A stretch of 64,000 nucleotides of DNA from Geosporobacter ferrireducens (GCF_001750685.1 NZ_CP017269.1:1529416-1593415); one strand, 5' to 3'. Shown: positions 1 to 8,403, numbered from the stretch's first letter. A program made the numbers and translations. The notes: a model not told the origin generated them from the letters alone.

Positions 1-61
1 GGGTGTAGTCTTGATGATGACCGCTTCGCATCTTTACCGATTGTCCGACTGCAGTATTCAT
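1..61 (-). CDS. ABC transporter permease, DppC/NikC type (partial, N-terminus only)
   Basis: Only the first 20 codons are inside the window (reading MNTAVGQSVKMRSGHH...). The ATG lies two bases after the stop of the upstream DppB/NikB-type permease, and a GGAGGA ribosome binding site sits in the last codons of that gene, so the two are translationally coupled. The identity as the second permease (DppC/NikC) is inferred from this position; the visible residues are a short cytoplasmic head with no diagnostic motif. Confidence 0.6.
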   Translation of the reverse strand, partial: MNTAVGQSVKMRSGHHQDYT

Positions 62-63
62 GC

Positions 64-1005
64 CTATTCCTCCTGTAAAATGCGAATTCTCGGATCAAGA
101 TAATGATATAATATATCGGTTGTTAAATTCACGGCTACATATATGAGCGCCATCCAGATCACATATGCCTGAATCATTGGATAATCTCTCATCGTGATAG
201 AGTCTACAGCTAATTTTCCTACACCATCCCACATGAATATGGATTCTATGATAGCCGTTCCCCCAAGCAGTGATCCAATAGATAATGCTAACAGCGTAAT
301 GATCGTCAGCATCGCTGTCTTTAAAACACTGGCATAAAAAATCACTGATTCCCTTATCCCACGGGCCCTCGCTCCCATGACGTAGTCTTTATTGAGTTCT
401 TCCAGTACAGCGGCACGCACCTGCCGTGTATATTTTGAGGACATGGCGATTGCAAGGGTAAGTGTAGGTAAAATAATACTTTTCCATCCTTCGCTGTTTC
501 CTATGACAGGTAAAATATTGAGTTTCAATGCAAAAACGTATATCAGCAAAAGAGAAATGAAAAAGCTTGGCATGGAGTTTCCAATAAAACTCATCATACG
601 AATAAAGTAATCAATAAACTGATTTCTTTTTACCGCTGCTAAAATGCCAAGGGGAATAGAGACTAAAACGGTTACCAGAATTGCTGCGAGTGTAAGATAA
701 ATCGTTGCCGGCAATTTGGATATGAATGTTTCAAATACCTGCTTTTTAGAAATATATGAAACCCCCATATCGCCACGAACAGCATCCATTAGCCAATTAA
801 AATACTGCACCAGAAAGGGCTTGTCTAACCCCAGCTCGGCTCTTTTTTCCACTTTGATTTGCTCCGACACTCCCCCTGATGTATTATCATAAAGGGCATC
901 CACTGCATCACCTGCTGCCGTTTGCATAAGGGCAAAGGATAAAAAAGTAATTCCCAAAATAATCGGTATCAATTGCAGCAATCGTCTTCCAATATATTTC
1001 TTCAT
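64..1005 (-). CDS. ABC transporter permease, DppB/OppB/NikB family
   Basis: Inner-membrane permease of a nickel/peptide-type (DppBC family) ABC importer. The 313-residue length and the opening MKKYIGRRLLQLIPIILGITFLSF are typical. The BPD permease loop, which contacts the ATPase, is visible around residues 195-225 (EELNKDYVMGARARGI). About six membrane segments can be read. It follows the methyltransferase gene by 62 bases and is coupled to the next permease. Substrate is uncertain: nickel, an opine-like metal chelate or peptides are all possible for this family. The adjacent methyltransferase makes a metallophore or nickel role imaginable, but nothing in the permease decides it. Confidence 0.88.
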   Translation of the reverse strand: MKKYIGRRLLQLIPIILGITFLSFALMQTAAGDAVDALYDNTSGGVSEQIKVEKRAELGLDKPFLVQYFNWLMDAVRGDMGVSYISKKQVFETFISKLPATIYLTLAAILVTVLVSIPLGILAAVKRNQFIDYFIRMMSFIGNSMPSFFISLLLIYVFALKLNILPVIGNSEGWKSIILPTLTLAIAMSSKYTRQVRAAVLEELNKDYVMGARARGIRESVIFYASVLKTAMLTIITLLALSIGSLLGGTAIIESIFMWDGVGKLAVDSITMRDYPMIQAYVIWMALIYVAVNLTTDILYHYLDPRIRILQEE

Positions 1006-1067
1006 TTTGCAGCAACCTTTCCTTCCTCTGTTGATTCTCGTTGCACTGGTGCCGGATCAGAATTTGC

Positions 1068-1832
1068 TTACTTTGATTTCTCTGCACAAACCATAAACAT
1101 AGGCGTAGAGCCATAATTCACGATCTCTTCTTCATCCCAAACGCTGCTCCCGATTTCTTTTACTATCATGATCTTTCCAAAACCGATTTTACGTAACTCT
1201 TTTACATCCCATTCCGGTCTGTGCTCTTTACTTAATGGCAGCTTCCTTGCAATTTCCTCCATCGCCTCTGTATCTGTATGGATATAATGATCTGCGAAAC
1301 CTCTCTCTGCACAATTTACTCTATCCTGTTCATAGGCTTTTCTCTTTTCAGCATCATGTACATGGAGGTACCAATTCGCATCAAAGTTCAATAATCTTCC
1401 TCCCTGGGCCAAAACTCTGTGCCATTCTCTATAGGCCATATCCGGTCTTTCCAAATTCCAAGTCAAGTTTCTTGTAACAATCAGATCGAAAGTATTCTCT
1501 TCAAATTTTAGATTATGTGCATCCATTCTTTCAAAGTGAATTGCATTTCTATAGATCCCTGCGTTATTCTTCGCTTTTTGAAGCATCGTTTCTGTATAAT
1601 CGATAGCGGTAACCTCATATCCACATGCCGCCATAATGATTGCAAAAAAACCAGGTCCTGTTCCAATGTCTAATACCCTCAGCCTTTTTCCCGATATTCT
1701 TGGTGCATATTCATTAATTAAGTCTGTCCATGCTCTCCTTTTAAAACTATCGAGTTCCTCCAAATTTACCTGACAATAGCCGTCGGCTCTTTGCCTCCAA
1801 TATTCTTCTACGCTTTCTAAAAGTGCTTTCAT
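1068..1832 (-). CDS. Class I SAM-dependent methyltransferase
   Basis: A 254-residue Rossmann-fold methyltransferase. Motif I, VLDIGTGPGFF, is near residues 53-63; the acidic residue ending strand 2 is in VTAIDYTE; NTFDLIVTRNL forms the strand 4 region, followed by VLAQGGRLLNFD. The ATG is preceded by AGGGGAGGA. It is the first full gene of an operon continuing into the DppB/DppC-type permeases, so its product may modify the transported ligand or act on a related metabolite. The methyl acceptor cannot be told from the sequence. A small ORF and a terminator-like hairpin lie just upstream and may control it. Confidence 0.8.
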   Translation of the reverse strand: MKALLESVEEYWRQRADGYCQVNLEELDSFKRRAWTDLINEYAPRISGKRLRVLDIGTGPGFFAIIMAACGYEVTAIDYTETMLQKAKNNAGIYRNAIHFERMDAHNLKFEENTFDLIVTRNLTWNLERPDMAYREWHRVLAQGGRLLNFDANWYLHVHDAEKRKAYEQDRVNCAERGFADHYIHTDTEAMEEIARKLPLSKEHRPEWDVKELRKIGFGKIMIVKEIGSSVWDEEEIVNYGSTPMFMVCAEKSK

Positions 1833-1861
1833 CCCCTATTCCTCCCCTATGTATCTATAAA

Positions 1862-1924
1862 TCAGGCAAATAAAAAACCATGAAAAATTACACCCAACAG
1901 TTCTCTGTTGTAGTAAACCTTCAT
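1862..1924 (-). CDS. Possible 20-codon leader peptide
   Basis: A small ORF (starts MKVYYNRELL) with GGGGAG eight bases before its ATG. It ends 29 bases before the methyltransferase start and spans an inverted repeat resembling an intrinsic terminator. Its start codon is part of the outer stem, so ribosome movement would alter folding. There is no run of one amino-acid codon. This could be a chance ORF; conservation in relatives would settle it. Confidence 0.35.
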   Translation of the reverse strand: MKVYYNRELLGVIFHGFLFA

Positions 1925-1928
1925 GGTT
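1872..1928 (-). terminator. Terminator-like attenuator hairpin upstream of the methyltransferase operon
   Basis: On the minus strand AACCATGAA (1928-1920) pairs with TTCATGGTT (1884-1876), with an inner perfect stem CAACAG/CTGTTG (1910-1895). The outer stem is followed by a T run (1877-1872). It lies in the untranslated leader of the methyltransferase-permease operon, so it would terminate before the first gene: the usual layout of an attenuator or riboswitch expression platform. I did not recognise a known riboswitch class. Confidence 0.5.
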
Positions 1929-2122
1929 GTATCTCCCCGATTATTCTTTTATATACCGCTGTTAATAATAATGTGAAAGGGCTGCGAAGCATTCATTGCT
2001 TCATTCTTTATTAAAACTTTAACATTCTTTTTTGAAATTGTCAACTTTTAGCAACAATTGTTGAAATTGAAGTATAAGAATGATATAAAAAGCTATGCAA
2101 ATTATAAAAATTACGATGCACT

Positions 2123-2153
2123 TTACAACTCTATAATAAAATGGTGGTAACAT
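2123..2153 (+). promoter_or_regulatory. Promoter region of the response regulator gene, with shared box
   Basis: TTACAACTCTATAATAAA (2123-2140) closely matches a sequence upstream of the exported-protein gene at 4235-4252. In both places a -10-like hexamer (here TAACAT, 2148-2153) follows the TTACAA by 19 bases. The most economical reading is a box bound by the response regulator encoded just downstream, giving autoregulation. Confidence 0.45.
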
Positions 2154-2178
2154 TAGTGAAATAAGGAGGTTGATCAAT

Positions 2179-2832
2179 ATGGCATCTATTTTAATCGTCG
2201 AGGATGAAGTGGCAATCAATGAGCTGATTAAAAGGAATCTGCAGCTTGTGGGACATCACTGCACCCCCGTTTTTGACGGAAAAACTGCCATTTCCGAAAT
2301 ACAGTGTCAATCCTACGATTTGATGATTTTAGACATCATGCTGCCGGGTCTTGACGGGTTTGAGGTGATAAAACACGCGAATGAAACGCCTACGATCTTT
2401 CTAACGGCGAAAAACAGCCTGCCGGACCGAATAAAGGGCTTTTCAATGGGAGCCGATGATTATCTGACAAAACCCTTCGAAATGCTGGAGTTGCTGGCCC
2501 GTGTAGAAGCGGTACTGAGACGGACTCAAAAAAGCAGAAACGATTTTGAAGTGGGAGATGTAAAAATCGATTTCGATGGTCATCAGGTATATCATAAGGG
2601 ACAGCTTGTGGAGTGTACCCCGAAAGAATATGAATTACTGGAGGTTCTGGTGAACAACCGCAATATAGCCCTCTCCAGAGAAAGGCTGCTGGAGCTGGTA
2701 TGGGGTTATGATTTTGACGGAGATACTCGTACCATAGATGTACACATACAAAAACTGAGAAAAAAATTGGGCTGGGAGGATGTGATAAAAACCGTCTATA
2801 AGCTGGGTTACCGTCTGGAGGTGAGCCAATGA
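2179..2832 (+). CDS. OmpR/PhoB-family response regulator
   Basis: DNA-binding response regulator of 217 residues from the ATG at 2179, chosen because AAGGAGG ends nine bases upstream (an in-frame TTG at 2170 overlaps that site). Receiver domain: acidic pair in VEDE, phospho-acceptor Asp 52 in LMILDIMLPG, conserved Lys in YLTKPFE. A winged-helix output domain follows from about residue 125, ending RTIDVHIQKLRKKLG...YKLGYRLE. Its stop overlaps the next kinase gene by four bases. The nearby exported protein with a matching upstream box is the likely target. Confidence 0.93.
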   Translation: MASILIVEDEVAINELIKRNLQLVGHHCTPVFDGKTAISEIQCQSYDLMILDIMLPGLDGFEVIKHANETPTIFLTAKNSLPDRIKGFSMGADDYLTKPFEMLELLARVEAVLRRTQKSRNDFEVGDVKIDFDGHQVYHKGQLVECTPKEYELLEVLVNNRNIALSRERLLELVWGYDFDGDTRTIDVHIQKLRKKLGWEDVIKTVYKLGYRLEVSQ

Positions 2833-4223
2833 AACACCGTACATTTTTAACAACCCTTGCACTCTTTCTCTTCTTTTTCAATCTTGGAATATTTATTATT
2901 TCAGTTGCAATATTTAAGGATACTGTACATCGGGCAGAAGAAAGAAGCCTAGGGGAACACTATTTTATCGCATCAGCCCTTATAAAGGATTTCCATGTCG
3001 TGGAAAGCCGAGGCATTAATATAGAAGGATCTTTAAGTTCTCTGCTCCAGCCTTACAGCTATCTATCTGGAGATAAAAAGGCTGGACTTGCCCTTTATAA
3101 AGACAATCAGCTTGTTTATTCAAATCATGACACATTCGTACTGCAGCGTAATTCATTGGAGCCGCCGAAGAATGGAAACCGTGTGGCAACAGTACGAAAA
3201 GCAGACAAAAAAACTTATGTCATCGTCTCGGGAAATCTTCCTATTCCGTATGATTTCTACACATTGATTTATACTTATGATACGACAGATGCTATAAGGT
3301 CTTGGAGCTACCTAAAAAATATGCTGTTTCTGGCGGGATTTGTTCTTTCCGTTTTACTCGCCTTTGGCCTTCTCATTATACTTAACCGGATATTCAAGCC
3401 GCTCAAGCAGATTTCTCAGACCTCTAAGAATATCGCAAACGGTGCCTATGAAACCAGACTTCCAATCTACGGGCATGATGAGCTCTCTGAAATGGCACAG
3501 AGCTTTAATCACATGGCAGAAGAAATCCAGCATCAGATGGCAGAGCTTATTGATACTGCGGATAAAAAGCAGCAGTTTATTGATAACTTCGCCCATGAGC
3601 TTCGTACACCGCTGACCGCTATCTATGGGTATGCAGAATATATGCAAAAAGCCGTTTTATCAGAGGACGACAGGTTATCGGCACTCACTTATATCATGTC
3701 TGAAAGCCGCCGTCTGCAGACCATAGCATTTCAGCTGCTAGAACTGGCAAATCTGCAAAACAATCAGATCACCTGTGAAGAGCAAAAAATATCCCGCCTC
3801 TTTGAGATGGTCAAGCAAACGTTGCATGGCAAGCTTGCGGAAAAAAACATATATATAGAGTTCAACAGTGAAATAGAGACGATCTGGGGAGACGCCTGTC
3901 TGTTAGAAAGTCTGCTTATAAACTTGATTGATAACGCAATAAAGGCATGTGGAAAAGGCGGACACATCTTTGTGTGTGCGGTCCATGAAGCGGGCAAAAA
4001 AACAATCCTCATCCGAGACAACGGAAAAGGCATGACTCCCGAAGTCCTCTCGCAAATCATGGAACCCTTCTACCGGGGAGAAAAATCTCGCAGCCGGAGC
4101 GACGGTGGTGCAGGACTGGGGCTTGCCATCTGCAAACAAATTGCTTTACACCATGGCGCAGAGCTGAGTTTCACCAGTTTCCCCGGTAAAGGAACAACAG
4201 CAAAAATAACTTTTACAACTTAA
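2829..4223 (+). CDS. Sensor histidine kinase
   Basis: Membrane histidine kinase of 464 residues: TM1 about residues 9-30, an extracellular sensor of about 130 residues, TM2 about 160-185, then HAMP. The dimerisation box FAHELRTPLTAIYGY carries the phospho-acceptor His 256. The ATPase domain has N box LINLIDNAIKA, G1 IRDNGKGM and G2 GAGLGLAIC. The start overlaps the regulator stop, a normal coupled pair. The sensor region has no recognised named domain, so the stimulus is unknown; the partner exported protein suggests envelope sensing. Confidence 0.93.
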   Translation: MKHRTFLTTLALFLFFFNLGIFIISVAIFKDTVHRAEERSLGEHYFIASALIKDFHVVESRGINIEGSLSSLLQPYSYLSGDKKAGLALYKDNQLVYSNHDTFVLQRNSLEPPKNGNRVATVRKADKKTYVIVSGNLPIPYDFYTLIYTYDTTDAIRSWSYLKNMLFLAGFVLSVLLAFGLLIILNRIFKPLKQISQTSKNIANGAYETRLPIYGHDELSEMAQSFNHMAEEIQHQMAELIDTADKKQQFIDNFAHELRTPLTAIYGYAEYMQKAVLSEDDRLSALTYIMSESRRLQTIAFQLLELANLQNNQITCEEQKISRLFEMVKQTLHGKLAEKNIYIEFNSEIETIWGDACLLESLLINLIDNAIKACGKGGHIFVCAVHEAGKKTILIRDNGKGMTPEVLSQIMEPFYRGEKSRSRSDGGAGLGLAICKQIALHHGAELSFTSFPGKGTTAKITFTT

Positions 4224-4265
4224 TAATAACTCGATTACAATTCTATAATTTAGACCTCCTATAAT
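4213..4265 (+). promoter_or_regulatory. Promoter with tandem TTACAA boxes upstream of the exported protein
   Basis: Two related boxes, TTACAACTTAATAATAAC (4213-4230) and TTACAATTCTATAATTTA (4235-4252), start 22 bases apart, about two helical turns, as expected for a direct-repeat site of an OmpR-type regulator. A perfect -10, TATAAT, follows at 4260-4265, 19 bases after the second TTACAA. The second box matches the one upstream of the regulator gene. Confidence 0.5.
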
Positions 4266-4305
4266 ACTTATGTGATCACAAATAAATCAAAAAGGAGAAA
4301 TTTAC

Positions 4306-5226
4306 ATGAAAAAACCAAATTCAAAAGAAAGACATTTCAAAAAATCCGTTTTAGCTGCCGCAATGATCATCGGGGCAAACATAATAGCATTCCAAGGATT
4401 TACACAGGCAGCCTCAGCAGCGGTGTATAACAAGACAAATATTATTCCAACAAGTTACGCAAATAGTACGAGCGTGTCATCACAGACAGTGCAAAACAGT
4501 TTACCGGAAGGCTACAAAAAAGCGAATTATAAAGTTGGGACAATTAACCTTCCGTATTACAAAAATCAGACACCTGCTGAAAAGGACATGACTAAAGAAG
4601 CAGCGGCGGAACTTGTGGCACAATACCTCTGGCAGGTGTATGGCGCAAATCTGGAGGGTCAGACCATCGAAATGGGTTATGATGCACCAACTGAGAACAC
4701 TCCACGTCCAATGTGGATTGCCGAGGTGGAGTTAAAAGGCCAGAACTATGCCGATGGGTATCGTGTGGACCGTTATGGAGTATGGATCGATTCTGTTACT
4801 GGGGAACTTTATAATATAGGTTTAAACAGGACACTGAAGGAAAAGGTTCCTGTAGGCCCTGATTGGTCCCTTAACGAAAGTGAATATGAGGCAGCGGCAA
4901 AAAAGCTGGCAGAAAAATATAATATCGTCAACAGCACCGTTCAATCGATTCAATTTACCGGACAGGGAGCCTCATTTTCCACGAATATTAGCAGTACTTA
5001 CGGTGATCCGACCATCAGTTTTCAAGTTCATGGCGAAAACGGAGAAGTTGCGCTCATGACAATTTCCAGATACGATAAAGTATTATTAGGTGTAATGTAT
5101 AATGGACAATATAAATATGATCTGCTAAAGATCGAAGAACTGGTACAAGAAATGGAAGCAAAGGCAAAAGCTGATGAGGCGACCTCTGCCGATAAAAGTA
5201 AAGTACCTACTTTAATGGGTAATTAG
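4306..5226 (+). CDS. Exported protein of unknown function, linked to the two-component system
   Basis: 306 residues with a clear signal peptide: basic head, hydrophobic stretch SVLAAAMIIGANIIAFQGF, then likely cleavage after ASA near residue 39. The mature part is soluble-looking and repeats a PepSY-like theme of short strands and Ala-rich helices (for example TKEAAAELVAQYLWQVYG), but I cannot assign a family with certainty. Start has AAAGGAG upstream. It is probably controlled by the adjacent regulator, since its promoter carries two copies of the box found before the regulator gene. Confidence 0.75.
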   Translation: MKKPNSKERHFKKSVLAAAMIIGANIIAFQGFTQAASAAVYNKTNIIPTSYANSTSVSSQTVQNSLPEGYKKANYKVGTINLPYYKNQTPAEKDMTKEAAAELVAQYLWQVYGANLEGQTIEMGYDAPTENTPRPMWIAEVELKGQNYADGYRVDRYGVWIDSVTGELYNIGLNRTLKEKVPVGPDWSLNESEYEAAAKKLAEKYNIVNSTVQSIQFTGQGASFSTNISSTYGDPTISFQVHGENGEVALMTISRYDKVLLGVMYNGQYKYDLLKIEELVQEMEAKAKADEATSADKSKVPTLMGN

Positions 5227-5301
5227 CAAAGGATTTACAAGATTATAAAGTAAATATCAATATCAAAAGCCGCCACAATATGGCGACTTCAGACCTTAGA
5301 C

Positions 5302-5348
5302 AAAGCTCAGCTTTGGGAGAAACACTCCAAAAACCTGAGCTTTTTTTA
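5302..5348 (+). terminator. Intrinsic terminator after the exported protein
   Basis: AAGCTCAG and CTGAGCTT form a stem around a roughly 25-base loop that has its own partial pairing, followed by a run of seven T. It ends the two-component/exported-protein cluster. Confidence 0.7.
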
Positions 5349-5426
5349 TTTAAAATTTGAACAAAGTTCTGAACACTGCAAAAAAATCAAAAAGCAATTG
5401 TGCTACCTTACTCCACTTCCAATTAG

Positions 5427-5605
5427 CTATTTTTTCATATTCACGCATGTGAAATCAAGCATTGCCTCATCATGCACTTTTTGTATCCCCCTATACTGCG
5501 TATAACTCATGCCATATTTTTCTTTAAAATCTGCAAAAATCCTCTCGATTGCCTGAAAACCTAGTGGGTTGTTCTGAATACACGGTGCCATAAGTTCTTT
5601 CACCT
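5427..5605 (-). pseudogene. IS1182-family transposase, C-terminal relic
   Basis: About 58 codons read on the minus strand, including AIERIFADFKEKYGMSYTQY and RGIQKVHDEAMLDFT, ending at a TAG. This matches the terminal part of IS1182-type (DDE) transposases, where a final catalytic Glu is followed by a KEKYGM-like stretch. No start, no N-terminal catalytic region and no inverted repeats are visible, so it is a dead remnant. It lies in an otherwise gene-free stretch between 5227 and 5699. Confidence 0.65.
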
Positions 5606-5637
5606 TTATGAAAATGATAGTACTTTATTGCATTTAT

Positions 5638-5684
5638 TTGACAAGTATTCTTTCATAAAGTATAATCAAACAAATATTTGATTG
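5638..5684 (+). promoter_or_regulatory. SigmaA promoter and ArsR-type operator
   Basis: A textbook promoter, TTGACA (5638-5643), 17-base spacer, TATAAT (5661-5666). It is overlapped at its downstream end by a near-perfect dyad: half-site TCAAACAAAT, then ATTTGATTGA (5666-5685), nine of ten positions matching. The same 21-base sequence, 17 identical, occurs after the promoter of the metal ATPase operon at 8456-8476 on the other strand. This is the expected place for a repressing ArsR operator. Confidence 0.75.
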
Positions 5685-5699
5685 AAAGGAGCCAGTATT

Positions 5700-6086
5700 A
5701 TGCGTAAACAAGTACTGCCCCATAATCATGGTAAGGATATAGAGAACATTCTAAAAAAAATGCCGGATACCGAATGCTTTTTAGATGCTTCCGCTGTCTT
5801 TCAGCAGCTCTGCGACGGCTCTCGTCTGCGAATTTTATGGTTGCTCTGTCACTGTGAGGAGTGTGGCATTAATATTGCTGCAGCTGTAGGTATGAGCAAT
5901 GCTGCCGTATCCCACCATCTTAAATCCTTAAAACTGAACGGCTTAGTTACAAGCCGGCGAGCCGGCAAAGAAGTATATTATACCTTGGCCAATACAGAAA
6001 CAGCACAACTTATTCATCGAATAATAGATGATTTTTTTCAGATGACTTGTCCAAGCAAAGGAATTGCAGAATATATACAAGAATAG
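5700..6086 (+). CDS. ArsR/SmtB-family metal-responsive repressor
   Basis: 128 residues from the ATG at 5700, chosen because AAAGGAG ends eight bases upstream. A winged helix-turn-helix of the ArsR type fills the middle (LCDGSRLRILWLL ... GMSNAAVSHHLKSLKLNGLV). Metal-binding candidates are visible: the C-H-C-E-E-C cluster in the alpha-3 region where CadC/SmtB-type proteins have their ELCVCD motif, an N-terminal HNHG, and a late Cys. It converges on the P1B-ATPase operon, and both promoters carry the same operator, so it most likely derepresses the ATPase when zinc, cadmium or lead is in excess. The exact metal is not proven. Confidence 0.88.
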   Translation: MRKQVLPHNHGKDIENILKKMPDTECFLDASAVFQQLCDGSRLRILWLLCHCEECGINIAAAVGMSNAAVSHHLKSLKLNGLVTSRRAGKEVYYTLANTETAQLIHRIIDDFFQMTCPSKGIAEYIQE

Positions 6087-6090
6087 TAAA

Positions 6091-6135
6091 GAACGTGCTA
6101 ATCCCATAACCTCTGGGGAACAGCACGTTCTTTAT
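6091..6135. terminator. Bidirectional terminator between convergent genes
   Basis: GAACGTGCT (6091-6099) pairs with AGCACGTTC (6122-6130), with a partial inner stem. T-rich sequence follows on the plus strand. It serves the ArsR gene and possibly the ATPase gene coming from the right. Confidence 0.7.
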
Positions 6136-6159
6136 ATCCTATCATTCTATATAAATTTA

Positions 6160-8088
6160 TTAAATTTTTTGACCTTCAGACGCAATAGGGTGCCTATGGG
6201 AAGGAGGTAGAGGAGGTATTTCTAATTTATTAAATTTTTTGACGTTCAGTGCCCGAATTGCGTTGAGAATCGCAATAACTGAAACACCGACATCTGCAAA
6301 AATCGCTGCCCACATGGAAGCATAACCTACAGCCCCTAGAATAAGAACAACCCCTTTTACGCCTAATGAAAATACAATATTTTGCTGAACAATACGCAAT
6401 GTTTTCTTGCTAACTTTCATAGCTGTGGCAATTTTTGAAGGCTCATCCGTCATAATAACAATATCTGCTGCTTCGATAGCGGCATCAGAACCCAATCCGC
6501 CCATGGCAATACCAATATCTGCTCGGGCAAGCACAGGAGCGTCATTAATTCCATCCCCAACAAATGCCAACATGCCTTTATTGTTCTTCTGTTTCATAAG
6601 AAGTTCCATCTTCTCCACTTTATCCGCTGGCAGCAACTCTGTGTAGCATTCATCAAGATGAAGGGATTGTGCAACTTTCTTTCCAACGGCGCCACTGTCT
6701 CCCGTCAACATCATTATTTTTTTGACTCCAGCCGCTTTCAAATCATGAATCGCTTGTGCTGAATCAGACTTGATTTCATCTTCAATACGAATATATCCTA
6801 CATATTTGCCGTTTATGGCCACATAAACGATGGTACCCACAGAAGCATTCGCCTCATAAGAGATATTGTTCAACTTCATTAATTTAGCATTCCCTGCAAG
6901 AACTTCTTTTTCATTTATTATAGCCCTTACGCCATGCCCTGGGATTTCCTCAATATCCTTAATTTGAGAAGCATCAACAGCTTTTCCGTAGGCATTTTTA
7001 ATACTCATTGCGATAGGATGATTGGAATAGTCTTCAGCATATGCAGCCAACGCAAGAAGTTCTTTCTCACTCATCTTTTCCGAGTGCACTTCACTTACAA
7101 CAAAATTACCCTTTGTTAAAGTGCCTGTCTTATCAAATACAACGATTTCTGTACTGGCTAATGCCTCAAGATAGTTGCTGCCCTTGACCAAAACGCCTAA
7201 TTTTGACGCTCCCCCTATCCCTCCAAAAAAACCAAGGGGAACAGAAATTACAAGGGCACATGGGCACGAAATTACAAGGAAAGTCAGAGCCCTACTGATC
7301 CAAACAGTAAAATTTTGCCCAGTAATAAGGGGAGGTACTACTGCCAGGATAACAGCTGCAAGGACAACTACAGGTGTGTAATACCGTGCAAACCGGGTAA
7401 TAAAATTTTCACTTTTAGTTTTTTTATCAGAAGCATTTTCTACCATCTCCAAGATTTTAGCTACGGTAGATTGACCAAATTCTTTGGTTACTCTAACAGT
7501 AAGCTTGCCTGTCTGGTTTATGCATCCGCTGATAACATTCTCTCCAACAGTTACCTCTCGTGGAACAGATTCCCCAGTCAAAGCAGCAGTATCTAGTGAG
7601 GAGTAGCCTTTTTCTACAACACCATCTAATGGAATCCGTTCACCTGGCTTGATCTCAATAATGTCGTCCACCTGTACTTCCTCAGGATCTACCTTCACGA
7701 GAGAACCATCACGCATCACATTGGCATAATCTGGGCGAATATCCATTAAATCTGCTATAGAACGGCGGGACTTGGATACTGCATAAGACTGAAAAAGCTC
7801 TCCTACTTGGTAAAAGAGCATAACGGCAACCCCCTCGGCATACTCTGTCAGGGAAAAAGCACCAATAGTAGCTACCGTCATTAGAAAGTTTTCATCAAAT
7901 ACCTGACCTCGGGCAATATTCCGTACAGCCTTCCAAACAATATCTCCACCTATAATAAGATAGGCAACCAAATACAACATAAACTTTATAACACCTTCAA
8001 AGGCGAATAATACAGCTGCTGCAAAGCAAAGCCCTCCAACCAAGATACGTATTAACTGCCTTTTTTCTTTTTTGGACATGCTCATCAT
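6160..8088 (-). CDS. Heavy-metal translocating P-type ATPase (P1B-2, Zn/Cd/Pb type)
   Basis: Metal efflux pump of 642 residues from ATG 8088, chosen because GAAGGAGG lies eight bases upstream; the ORF is open 15 codons further. Visible motifs: TGES, membrane CPC (about residues 275-277), phosphorylation site DKTGTLTKG (Asp about 319), SNHP and GDGINDAP. In the last membrane segments, SLGVKGVV and FADVGVSV supply the Lys and Asp typical of ZntA/CadA pumps rather than copper pumps. It lacks an N-terminal HMA domain: a separate HMA protein is encoded just upstream in the operon. The tail (EIPPLPPSHRHPI) contains spaced His that could bind metal. Confidence 0.92.
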   Translation of the reverse strand: MMSMSKKEKRQLIRILVGGLCFAAAVLFAFEGVIKFMLYLVAYLIIGGDIVWKAVRNIARGQVFDENFLMTVATIGAFSLTEYAEGVAVMLFYQVGELFQSYAVSKSRRSIADLMDIRPDYANVMRDGSLVKVDPEEVQVDDIIEIKPGERIPLDGVVEKGYSSLDTAALTGESVPREVTVGENVISGCINQTGKLTVRVTKEFGQSTVAKILEMVENASDKKTKSENFITRFARYYTPVVVLAAVILAVVPPLITGQNFTVWISRALTFLVISCPCALVISVPLGFFGGIGGASKLGVLVKGSNYLEALASTEIVVFDKTGTLTKGNFVVSEVHSEKMSEKELLALAAYAEDYSNHPIAMSIKNAYGKAVDASQIKDIEEIPGHGVRAIINEKEVLAGNAKLMKLNNISYEANASVGTIVYVAINGKYVGYIRIEDEIKSDSAQAIHDLKAAGVKKIMMLTGDSGAVGKKVAQSLHLDECYTELLPADKVEKMELLMKQKNNKGMLAFVGDGINDAPVLARADIGIAMGGLGSDAAIEAADIVIMTDEPSKIATAMKVSKKTLRIVQQNIVFSLGVKGVVLILGAVGYASMWAAIFADVGVSVIAILNAIRALNVKKFNKLEIPPLPPSHRHPIASEGQKI

Positions 8089-8184
8089 GGAAGTAATCCT
8101 CCTTCTATTAAAAAGCAACGGCTGAAATAACAACCGCTGCAGTAGATTTATACAAGCTTGATACGCACATACACAGGAATAAAA

Positions 8185-8403
8185 CTATGCCATCACTTCG
8201 ATATCTGGTTCAATCTTCTTTGCTATCTTTTTTGCTTCTTCTAGGATTTCATTGAATCTATCATCCGGTGCTTCTAAAATCATCTTTTGACCCATAAAAT
8301 TCACTTTAACGCCGATAACACCCTCTAACTTTACAATCGCGTTTTCAATTTTTGCTGCACAGTTTCCACAATCTAGGTTCTGTAATTTGATCGTTTTTTT
8401 CAT
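8185..8403 (-). CDS. Stand-alone HMA-domain metal-binding protein
   Basis: 72 residues from ATG 8403, supported by AAGGGGG upstream; the ORF is open further but without a ribosome site. A single ferredoxin-like HMA fold is visible: motif LDCGNCAAKIE near residue 9, then VNFMGQKMILEA. The Asp before CxxC is usual in Zn/Cd-type HMA domains, while copper chaperones more often have M-x-C-x-x-C. It is the first gene of the ATPase operon, 96 bases ahead of the pump, and probably supplies in trans the domain the pump lacks. Confidence 0.88.
   Translation of the reverse strand: MKKTIKLQNLDCGNCAAKIENAIVKLEGVIGVKVNFMGQKMILEAPDDRFNEILEEAKKIAKKIEPDIEVMA

Noticed and set aside
1860..2000. NiCo, cobalamin or S-box riboswitch before the methyltransferase-ABC operon
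   Set aside because: The hairpin with T run is real, but the conserved cores of these riboswitches were not found.
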